Source: Epiperipatus broadwayi | Lineage: Eukaryota; Onychophora; Udeonychophora; Euonychophora; Peripatidae | Direction of reading: 5' to 3' | Assembly (NCBI GenBank): GCA_028023455.1 | Contig: JAQFVV010012400.1 | Span: 10,158,248-10,222,247 of the forward strand | Length of the DNA: 64,000 nucleotides | Program-made: the position numbers and the translations under genes | The notes under the pieces: model-generated | The model's input: only the letters and a program-made list of their open reading frames with translations | Database searches by the model: none | Told to the model about the DNA's origin: nothing | Shown here: one piece after another, positions 56,150 through 64,000 of the stretch | Numbering within the stretch: position 1 is the first letter of the stretch | Layout of the letters: the number at the start of each line of letters is the position of its first letter

Positions 56150-56521
56150 AGAGGGGAGACGATAAGTTTTTCACGTGTAAAAGAACAACTTTGGGAAATG
56201 TTGCTTTATAAATATAATTTAGAAAAGTTTCCACGGTCGTCATTTGTTAAAGCAATATTTGGATTCAGAGATATACCGTTTAAACTGCGTCTTTGATTCT
56301 TTGCAATAAACTAGTTTAATTCTTAGGGTCACTAAAATCTAAGTTTTATTGAACGAATCCAATTTAAAATCGAAAATTTGGCTAGAAAAAAAAAATCCCA
56401 CACTAGATATCAGCATTTTAAACAATTGCACTATTTTTGAAAGAACAAATTTCTCAACATTTTCTTGGACAAAAACTGACAAGTATAATTGATTATAGTC
56501 ATTTGTCTCTTTAAGACAGAA

Positions 56522-56567
56522 CCAATGTTGTCATAGCAACCCAGATTCTGCACCTCTTGGGCACGTG
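56522..56567 (+). promoter_or_regulatory. Candidate promoter: CCAAT box, RFX X-box, E-box
   Basis: CCAAT at 56522-56526 is followed by GTTGTCATAGCAAC at 56527-56540, a perfect match to the RFX X-box consensus GTHNYYATRRNAAC, which in animals marks promoters of cilium genes. CACGTG (E-box) is at 56562-56567. The block is clearly less AT-rich than its surroundings and lies 60-100 bases before a strong splice donor. X-boxes are near-palindromic, so direction is taken from the donor. Confidence 0.55.
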
Positions 56568-56630
56568 CAGTAGACAGCTCACTATTAACTAAGATAGCCA
56601 CTTCTTTTTTTTTCTTTATTTCAAATTCAG
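56541..56630 (+). other. Candidate non-coding first exon ending in a consensus donor
   Basis: The sequence after the X-box runs without an ATG to TTCAG|GTAAGTTATC; CAG|GTAAGT at 56628-56636 is the consensus 5' splice site. The intron would start at 56631, and the coding part would lie downstream, possibly beyond the window. Minus-strand frame 56431-56655 overlaps this but has no domain. Confidence 0.4.
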
Positions 56631-56639
56631 GTAAGTTAT

Positions 56640-57430
56640 CTAAGCATCCTAACAAAATTCAGTTGAGATTTTAATTATAGTAAAATCAGAGCCTGCTTTA
56701 GGCTTTGGAAAAAAGTAAGCAAGGCAGGCTTTTGCAGTGAAGTTATCTGATTTAAAGTTGAATGGAATGAGTAATTTTCACTCTTAAATTAGTAGTAACT
56801 TAAAGACAGTGATAGATCATTAACAAGAATGAATCTTGAAAGCCTTAATTATAGGGTGTGAAAGGCTGCCTTTAAAATTGCGCTTCAGTTTGAAGGAAAT
56901 TCGTAGTAAAAAAAAAAAAAGATTATATTACCTCCATTTTATTGATTTATTTATTTTTTATATGTTTAGTCTTGGGATCAATTTAGCGTGTGTGTGTATA
57001 TATATATTTACAGTTCTAGCTTGTTCTTGCAAAAGAATAATTATTTTTCTATATTAGTCATAAATATTAAATTTTAACAATACTGCTCTCATAATAAAAT
57101 TTCTCTTTTAAATATTATAACATAAATATATATATGTAGACACACATTTATAACCATTGCTTATTATTAAAACATTTTTTTAAACGCTTTTAAGTATCAT
57201 TTATTTAGGTGATTAATATTCAGATGATAGCCCATCGTTTGTTTAAATTTTTCTCTACAGTCAATCTTTCTATTGTATCCACAGTAGATATAGATAGAGC
57301 AGTCAGACGAATAAAAAATTTATATATTGAATTTTGTATTCATAAATTTACTCTTTATATATAATAAATCGTTGATTGATTTTATTAATATTTTTTTAAA
57401 AACCCAATTATTCATTATGCATATGTAATG
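56640..57430. other. AT-rich non-coding DNA, possibly intron
   Basis: Nothing recognised; the frame 56836-57057 has no domain. Confidence 0.3.
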
Positions 57431-57545
57431 TTCATATCAAGCGTGATTACGAGTGTCAGTCGATGCTGAACGCGTATATTAGTATGCAGATACAAATCGC
57501 AGCGCCATATTTAAACATCCTAGGTAAAAAGAGCGTAAAATAAAA
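57430..57545. other. Short CG-containing block of unknown role
   Basis: About seven CG dinucleotides in roughly 110 bases (AAGCGTGATTACGAGTG, TGCTGAACGCGTATATT, AATCGCAGCGCC) in a window where CG is very rare. One plus frame is open for about 38 codons and ends beyond a TAG|GTAAAA sequence. It could be a regulatory element or a small exon; undecided. Confidence 0.3.
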
Positions 57546-58200
57546 GGTAAAACAAATATTAAGTAGTCACAGCAGAGTTAAAAGTCATAAAGAAACTGAA
57601 GGCATTACCATGCTTTCCCATTATTACCTGGTATGAATATAAGAAACTTTATTCTTGTTTATTCACTATTTAAGAGTAGCTAGATATCCATTTGCTGACC
57701 AGTAATAAATAATTTTTTTTTAGATAGCCAATTATGAGTTGATTACCTGAAAAAAAAAAAAAACACAAGCTTATTTACAAACAAAAAAATTCTCAAGTTT
57801 TTCTCAATTGAGATTTAAACTGAAGTCGTGAATAGGACAAACAGAAGTGGTTTCACTATAGTAATATCTAAAGAATGTTTATTAAAAAATATTTTGTAAT
57901 AATCATTTAAATCTAATCCCCCTTTTAAAATTATAAATTGCAAACTTTGTGCTATAATTTAAATAGTTTTAAAAAAGCAAATTATACTATCACATTTTAA
58001 AACAGTAAATAACATATGATTTGTGTATTCCATTTTTTGCATTAGTGTGGTGACTAAATATTTATTTTTGAAATTTTATAAACCAATTGTTTGGCTAGAG
58101 AATGTAGAAATTTGTTGGGGAAGTTGTTAAATTTATATTTAGTGAATAAGAAAGTCTATGTAAGTTCCTGCTAAAATTACTTTATTAATAATAACAATTG
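57546..58200. other. AT-rich non-coding DNA
   Basis: Nothing recognised. Confidence 0.3.
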
Positions 58201-58239
58201 CATATTTTTGGGCCAGGACTTTACATGAAGTTCAAACAT

Positions 58240-58347
58240 GGAAGGTGACATTGACATCGTTGAACCACAATTTATGGGCTTTAACTTAATCCATCATTCT
58301 ACTACTGCATCAAATCTTGCAGGATGCTTTATTAATAAAAGTTGATT
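58240..58347 (+). other. Unrecognised 35-codon open frame
   Basis: ATG at 58240 in good context (CAAACATGG) starts MEGDIDIVEPQFMGF and stays open for 35 codons to TGA. The composition (acidic start, Phe, His, Thr) is unlike the surrounding AT-driven frames. An AG-ending stretch (TTTTTGGGCCAG) precedes it. It may be a small exon or a transposon shred; no family recognised. Confidence 0.2.
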
Positions 58348-59490
58348 ACAACGACTATGCTCAGCTGAAGTAACTGAATGTGAGTAAACTCAAACAAAAG
58401 ATTCTAATTTGATTTATTATAACTACAGATATTTCACATTCCAAACCATCTTTTTTATATTAATAAAATAAAAAATTATTATTTCATTAAGATTACTATA
58501 TTGTAACACTAATCTAGGCATTTCAGAAAGATTAGAAGGAGCAAAATTTACTGTGAATGCAATTAGATTTAAAACTACTCCTATTAAGATTAAAATGTTG
58601 ATATACTGCAATTAACAGTTTAAATTTGTAACATTTTAAGTAAATGACAATAATATTTTTATTTATGAGTGATTCTAGGTATTTTAGTTTCAGTAGTAGA
58701 AGGAATCTAATAATTCTTTAGAATTGCCAACTATTTTTTTTCTTATAAAAATACTTGTATTTATAGCTTAAAAAAGATCTACAACAACATTTGTTTTCTA
58801 CATAATGGATTTTAAATGGGTCACAGCTATTTTTATATATATTTAATATTTTTTCTTTATTTACAATTGTATTTATATAGGTATCTTTAAATAATATATA
58901 TATATATTCCACCTTTATTATTAAAAGGAGGTTGCCTTGACAACAGTTTGAGATTGTTGATTGTAATCTATATTAGGATTGTCTAAGTGTTGACTGTTTT
59001 CTAATGGTTATATATATAATTTCTTTTTAGAAATAAATTCTAAAATAATCATGTTTTTAAACTTATTAAATTTTAAATAATTTTGTATTTATGATGACTA
59101 AATTTCACCAAGACTCAGATTATTTTATATAAATTCTTGCTCTTAGTTAACTTAAATAAAAAATTTGATTATTTATTTTTAATAATTAAATAGCTTTTAA
59201 TATGAATTCTGTTAGTTTAGCTGATCTTTATATTTCAAACAAGTTTATTTTATTTAGCTGACAAGTATTGCTTCTCATATAGTTTTTCTATTTCCTCTAT
59301 GCTTTTCCTCCATATCAGCTTACATTTTTTTAATTTTTCTGTCATCAGTGACTTATGTTAATATATAGTCATGTCATTATAAAGTGTTATTCTACCAATC
59401 TCTCTATTTCAACAATAACAATGGTGTGTTTGTGCAATCACATTTTCAATTTTTTATTACATGTAACAACTCCAATATTTATTTTTGCAA
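58348..59490. other. AT-rich non-coding DNA
   Basis: Nothing recognised; short minus-strand frames 58423-58912 have no domain. Confidence 0.3.
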
Positions 59491-59494
59491 AACC

Positions 59495-59650
59495 CCTAAA
59501 TAATGGAGCTGCAATAAAAAAAGAGGCAAATTTACCAGATTGAAATGAAGTAGTGCAATCATTAAAACATTATTTTGGAACTGAATTTAAACCAGATATT
59601 TTATTCAACAAACTATTGAATATGTGGGAAACCCTCTTTTACCTACCATA
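59495..59650 (+). pseudogene. Unrecognised coding-like fragment
   Basis: Starting near 59500, a frame reads GAAIKKEANLPD, one stop, then NEVVQSLKHYFGTEFKPD followed by LFNKLLNMWETL. The amino-acid mix is protein-like, unlike the Phe/Ile/Asn-only noise nearby. Probably a remnant of a transposon polyprotein or transposase; no family recognised. Confidence 0.25.
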
Positions 59651-60430
59651 AAAACCAAAGGATCCAAAAAAGGGACCAAAAATCGTCTAGGTCATACAAT
59701 TTATGTTGGTCTCTGAGTTTGGTGATTAGTCAATGCAAATAAAAATAGCCATTAATGTAAATAGAAAAACTTGTAAAATGATAAATAGTAATGGTAATGA
59801 TGATAAAGCAGATGACAACAGTAATAATAATAAAAATAAATGTCTTTTTTTTCTGAATGTAAGTATATGTAATGTGTAATTTTGGTTGTAGGAAACTCTT
59901 TAAGATCTGAATGGAGAGAATGCTTATAGTTAAAAAGCTGACATGATTTAAAATTGATATTCCTAGTATTAGTTAAATAAAGGTTTGATTGTGGAGTTTT
60001 AATTTGAAGTGATTTAAGGCTAAAGCAAAAACTTTTTTTTTTTTGGTTTTATAATATGATAAATAATATATGCTAATCTTCAAATATATAAGATAAGTTA
60101 AGAGAATATTCTTAATGTTTTGAACGTAACTTATAAATTTAGTAACTTATAAATTTAGTAATTAATGTTTTTTTTTAAAAAAACAAACAACAACTTTAAT
60201 GCTTGAACACTCAGTGATGAAAAAACTTAAGTCAAGTGAATTATAAATATAATGCTGTGATTTAATTAAATTACTTGATAGTGTTTTTAAGTAAAAAAAT
60301 GAACTTGATATAAAGTCCAGCACATTCTAAGGTGTTGCTGTTGTAATTAACAAATTAAAAAACAAAACATTTTATCATAATAAATAAATGTCAAAATTAA
60401 ATTACTTGTACTTAGAAAATATATTATTGT
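59651..60430. other. AT-rich non-coding DNA
   Basis: A duplicated ACTTATAAATTTAGTA at about 60128-60159 and a TTTTTTTTAAAAAAAC junction near 60175. No gene recognised. Confidence 0.3.
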
Positions 60431-60433
60431 CAA

Positions 60434-60505
60434 GCGTTGGTGGCCTAGTGGCTAGCATAGCTGCCTTCCAAACAGCTGTCCTGAGTTTGCTTCCTGGTCA
60501 ACACA
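60434..60505 (+). pseudogene. tRNA-Gly(TCC)-like pseudogene
   Basis: GCGTTGGTGGCCTAGTGG opens as in animal tRNA-Gly(TCC); box A TGGCCTAGTGG; anticodon arm CTGCC-TTCCAAA-CAGCTG with TCC at the anticodon; box B region GAGTTTGCTTCC (consensus GGTTCGATTCC, two changes); the end GGTCAAC partly pairs with GTTGG of the acceptor arm. The T arm and acceptor arm each have mismatches, so it is a decayed tRNA copy or the head of a tRNA-Gly-derived SINE. Confidence 0.75.
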
Positions 60506-60775
60506 TTTGACATATAAAACATATTATGTTCCATAATTTATTGTATGAAAGTAAGGCAACGAGCCCTATCAGTATAACACAAAGGTACTAAAAAATTTAA
60601 TCTAAAAATACTTTATAAATTTCTTTAAAAAATTGATACCAAGATTGTAAAATCAGTCAGTATACTTTAGCTTTCTATATGTGACGTTAATTATTCTACT
60701 ATTATAAAGATACATCATTATTAAATTAAACAAGAAAAGTGAACAAACAGATAATTTTTTTTTTTTAAAAGAATA
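60506..60775. other. AT-rich non-coding DNA
   Basis: Nothing recognised; could include the body of a SINE headed by the tRNA-like sequence. Confidence 0.25.
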
Positions 60776-60779
60776 CTAT

Positions 60780-60900
60780 ATGGTGAACTTAAACACCATT
60801 TACATGGGAGAGATGGATTTCATTTACATTATAAAGATTATTATGAAGGTATTCTAAAAACTGAATTATATTTATTTATTTCACTGAAGAATATGAATAA
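60780..60900 (+). pseudogene. Possible LINE endonuclease shred
   Basis: One plus frame reads GELKHHLHGRDGFHLHYKDY and continues with EGILKTELYLF. It resembles the GDLN-x-H-x-G-x-x-RDGF-x-x-x-H ... EG-x-x-LLEF segment of LINE endonucleases. Too short to be sure. Confidence 0.3.
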
Positions 60901-61735
60901 GATAAAAATATAATAGAGAGATACAATTAAACAAAATGTTAAAAAAAGTTTGCTAGAAAAGCAGTTATAAAATAATATCATAAAATGTCAAATATATTGA
61001 TTAAAGAACCTTCATTTGATATATACGAAAGTATTTGTGGATTGTTGATTATTTTGCACTATCATAATAAACTTACTATTAATTTTTGATCCTTTATTTT
61101 ACTATCTTTCATGTATATTTTAGTGTTAGAGTGATTATATTAATCTAGAAATGGAGGCTAATAAATGAACTTATGTTATCCAAAAGAGTGCACTGTTTTG
61201 TACAGTATATTATGTCTGGACAAAAAAGTCATCTAGTGTTAACTTTTAATTTTTTTAAGCTAGAGATGTTATATTTGCTATAAAAATGTTTGCACATTAA
61301 ATTTAATAAGGATATATATAAGCATATACAATATTTAAAACTTAAAAATTAAAATTGTCAGCTAGTAAAAAGTAGCTTAAAAAATAGATTAAAACACAAC
61401 ACTAGAATGCTCAACCAGTGGAGAAATAAAGCTGGTGAAGTAAAATCAGTGTACAAAAACATCAAATCAACCACATCTCAAATAATTAAATATTTGTGAT
61501 AAATGTCACAGCATGAAGTGTTGCTTCAGCAGTTTATTTAAGATTGTCATTTTAAAAATATCTTTACTGGTATAGAGTTATGAATCATATCAGTGTACTT
61601 TAAGTAAAAGCTAATAGTTCTTGAAGTTAATAAAGCACTTATAAATAATAATATATAAAAAAGATTAGTTACAAACTAGAAAAAGAAAATAAAGAAAATA
61701 GTATGAGGCATAATTGAAAAATGTAGTAACATTTG
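60901..61735. other. AT-rich non-coding DNA
   Basis: Nothing recognised. Confidence 0.3.
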
Positions 61736-61739
61736 AATG

Positions 61740-61850
61740 CAATAATTCCTGTGCAATTTAGTGTAAAGATTGATGGTCATAGAACCTCTAAGTTATTGGA
61801 ATGAATCTCAACTCTGTCACTTCTGGAGGTGACAAACTAGTCTATTGTTA
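61740..61850 (-). repeat. tSINE copy
   Basis: GAATGAATCTCAACTCTGTC and ACTTCTGGAGGTGAC is the reverse orientation of the family middle. Confidence 0.45.
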
Positions 61851-61869
61851 ATTTTCTGAATCACAAACA

Positions 61870-62260
61870 CTATACTAGAAACAAAATTATTAAAAGTGGC
61901 TGTGGGAATGTCATGTCAATTAACAGAGCAATGAAAGAAGGAAAGTATGCAACTTTCAGGCTAGCAGCATGCTTACTATATGTTTTATGGATCACCAGGT
62001 GCTAACATATCTTCAGTCAAAGACATAGTGATCCTTAGAACACTTAAAAATACTAACAAACATGAAGAACAGAGATCACCTCCTTGTGCCAGAGCATCTC
62101 CTTGTGGATACATGAGTGCAGATTACCATATCCAACAATGAGACAACATCTCAGACTACTGCACTAAATAGAATGATGACAATGCCACACAGATTGGTTG
62201 CAAAGTTTTGAACTTCTACATAAAACTATTGTAATCAGCAAAATGTAACTACCCGATACT
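61870..62260. other. Less AT-rich segment, unrecognised
   Basis: About 390 bases with a higher GC level than its surroundings. Plus frames are partly open (LVPEHLLVDT, NNETTSQTTALNR) but broken by stops. Likely an old transposon shred; no family recognised. Confidence 0.25.
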
Positions 62261-62380
62261 GTAAATATTTTTCTTAATATATATATATTATTATTATTAA
62301 AATTATTCAAATACTTATGTAGGTATTGTTAAAAAGTGTAGTAATAATATTTTAGGAAAAGGACTAAAATTTATTTCAGT

Positions 62381-62490
62381 TCAGTGATGGAATGGCAGAT
62401 TCTGGAACTCAAGGTCGTGAACCACATCCCAACTCTGACATTTCCAGTGCTTCAATGCCTTATGAACTCATGAACAATAAATCATTTAAA
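62381..62490 (-). repeat. tSINE copy
   Basis: Reverse strand: GATTTATTGTTCATGAGTTC, GCATTGAAGCACTGGAAATG and CAGAGTTGGGATGTGG, then CCTTGAGTTCCAGAATCTG. One of the best copies. Confidence 0.55.
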
Positions 62491-62641
62491 TATCTTTTTA
62501 TTTTATTTTTATAAAATGCCAATCATTAGTAATATATTTAAATATAAATAAAATATTCTATTCCATATGTTCTTTTTACTTTAGTTGGGCATGAATTTAC
62601 AATTGCATACTGGATATTAAATATGTTAAACATTGTGAATG

Positions 62642-62642
62642 C

Positions 62643-62676
<34 letters not shown>

Positions 62677-62678
62677 TA
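62642..62678. repeat. (TA)n(TG)n compound microsatellite
   Basis: About nine TA units followed by seven TG units. Confidence 0.9.
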
Positions 62679-62884
62679 TTAATAAGAATATAAATCTTAT
62701 TCTTTTTTTAATGATATTTTTAATTCTCTGTTAGTATGATTAATGGCAAAAGGTACAGTATTTGAATTTAAAAAGTCAGAGTAAAGTAACCGAAGTTTTA
62801 AATTAATTGATCAGGACGCAGGCTTTATGTGATAGAATCTAAAATAATATGAAAAAAAATTTTGGTAAATAAATAATAGTATCA

Positions 62885-62990
62885 TTGATTACTCAGGAAG
62901 TCATATGACATTTGAACACTGGAAAAAGATGAGACAAGCTGCTATTAATAGACTTTAGCTATTGAATCTTCTATTCTCTCTCTGTACTAA
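62885..62990 (+). repeat. tSINE copy
   Basis: GATTACTCAGGAAGTCATAT, GACATTTGAACACTGGAA and GACTTTAGCTATTGAATC in family order. Confidence 0.55.
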
Positions 62991-63032
62991 ACTATGCAGG
63001 ATATTTTGATAAACTTTGATAAGTGTTATTAT

Positions 63033-63140
63033 AATAATTAAATGGTTAGTTACACAAGAGGTCATATGATGTTCAAGCACTAGAAGTCATAGACTGAGTT
63101 TCAATTCAAAAACTTTCAGCTCTCCAGACTACATTCCATC
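63033..63140 (+). repeat. tSINE copy
   Basis: GGTTAGTTACACAAGAGGTC, ATATGATGTTCAAGCACTAG and GAGTTTCAATTC (box B-like), then CTTTCAGCTCTCCAGAC. Head-to-tail with the previous copy. Confidence 0.55.
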
Positions 63141-64000
63141 CTTCTATTGGTAGTGTTATTAAATATAAATATTGTGTGTAGATATTGCATAACACAGTTA
63201 TATTTTTAAACTATATTTGTATATACTGAGTGGGTTAGGTTTAAATCTAAGTAGTTTCATTAGATTTGAGTATAAATGTCAGAGATAAATTATTTTCCTA
63301 TTGTACTGTGTAATTGATTAAAAAGACACCAAATTGTCAGATATTTTTCTTAAAGAAGAAAGGATTGACGATCTCAGTAAATTAGAGAAAATGTAAATAT
63401 AAGAAAACATATAAAACAAATAAGTTACTATTTAGTTCATTTATTTACTTTCTCACTGAATCACAGCCCATCCCTGCCAATCTTTGTGATTGAACTTTTT
63501 ACGAATTCTTTATGCAATAAACTATTAAATAATAATAATAATATTAGTTTTTTTTTTAAAAAAGAAAAAAATATAAAAAAAAAAGAATACCCCCCCGCCG
63601 TCCTCTTTCGCCCAGTTGCGTGATAGATGCAAAGAAAATCAGTTGTGTGGTAAGATACGCTGTATAGTATTACTAAGGATTTCCCTAAATCTTGAGACAT
63701 ATCTTTGTCTATCAACATTAATGGAAGACAAAGTAGTCTCCATTTGATTTGCCAGACTTTTATAAATGTTACCTTTGTCTTTAATCTCGAAGAGGGGAGT
63801 TTGAGCGACTGGGCAATCTCTTAAAGCTTTGTGGACTTAAATGTGATTTTCTCAAATTCAGATCTAAGCTAGCATTTCTACATTACTTCAGTTTTCTTCC
63901 TAGCCTAGTCAAGTGATTAAATTAGTCTTATTGTCTAAAGAAACTTAATCAGTTCTGATAACTTTAGTTTTGCAATTTTTTAAGACTAACTTCATTAAAA
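63141..64000. other. AT-rich DNA ending in a more complex segment
   Basis: At 63590-63860 complexity and CG content rise (CCCCCCGCCGTCCTCTTTCG, GAAGAGGGGAGTTTGAGCG), as at the candidate promoters. The minus frame 63461-63718 has no domain. No exon could be framed. Confidence 0.3.

Noticed and set aside
1-64000. CRISPR array, bacterial operons, phage or plasmid features
   Set aside because: No regularly spaced repeats, no ribosome-binding sites or compact operons; the repeats and LINEs show that this is animal nuclear DNA.
1-64000. LTR retrotransposon or retrovirus-like element
   Set aside because: No paired LTRs, no protease or integrase motifs; the only zinc knuckle belongs to the LINE ORF1.

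Overview
Kind of DNA. This is a very AT-rich (about three quarters A+T by eye) window of nuclear DNA from an animal, most likely an aquatic invertebrate. The signs are several lineages of decayed non-LTR retrotransposons (L1/Tx1-like, RTE-like, I/Jockey-like tails), a tRNA-derived SINE family, hammerhead-ribozyme repeats of the kind known from metazoan Penelope-like elements and retrozymes, many fold-back (palindromic) elements, TA/CA microsatellites, and no dense gene layout. A low-GC mollusc or cnidarian would fit; the species cannot be fixed from the sequence. No intact protein-coding gene is visible. Nearly every open frame longer than 60 codons is a decayed transposon piece or a chance frame in AT-rich sequence.

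Layout. 1-4195: a 3'-complete L1/Tx1-like LINE running off the left edge, with zinc-knuckle ORF1, endonuclease, reverse transcriptase (motifs A and YMDD visible, motif B deleted), a C-terminal Cys/His motif and a poly(A) signal. 4422-4793: a large palindromic element with a hammerhead-like core. 6878-7795: two head-to-tail 5'-truncated copies of another LINE on the minus strand. 9.7-13 kb: ribozyme repeat, palindromes and microsatellite. 13-17 kb: unrecognised AT-rich DNA. 17.3-19.8 kb: two ribozyme repeats around a minus-strand RTE relic. 21.8-23.3 kb: plus-strand RTE endonuclease/RT relic, followed by a minus-strand I/Jockey-type tail at 23.4-23.75 kb. 25-27 kb: two perfect-looking hairpin elements. 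29.6-31.6 kb: ribozyme repeat inside an inverted repeat, then RT relics on both strands. 32.2-32.5 kb: a possible first exon. 33.6-37.9 kb: the densest ribozyme cluster. 43-46.5 kb: two more ribozyme repeats, an RTE tail and a palindrome. 47-56 kb: mostly AT-rich DNA with SINEs, an RT relic and a diverged duplication. 56.5-56.63 kb: a compact promoter-like block (CCAAT box, perfect RFX X-box, E-box, then a consensus splice donor). 57-64 kb: AT-rich DNA with a tRNA-Gly-like pseudogene and more SINEs.

Main discovery. At least three unrelated short repeat families carry hammerhead ribozyme cores (called Rz1, Rz2 and Rz3 here). All have a very short, self-complementary stem III (AUGCAU or AUAUGUAU; ACUAGU; ACCAUGGU), the signature of hammerheads that work as dimers. 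In Rz1 the outer part of stem I changes sequence between copies while staying paired (UGACC/GGUCA, UGAUCU/AGAUCA, AUAAUC/GAUUAU, AUAAC/GUUAU), which is compensatory change. No copy carries a long coding region, so they look like non-autonomous, retrozyme- or SINE-like passengers. The LINE relics nearby are the kind of machinery that could have spread them, but no direct link is visible.
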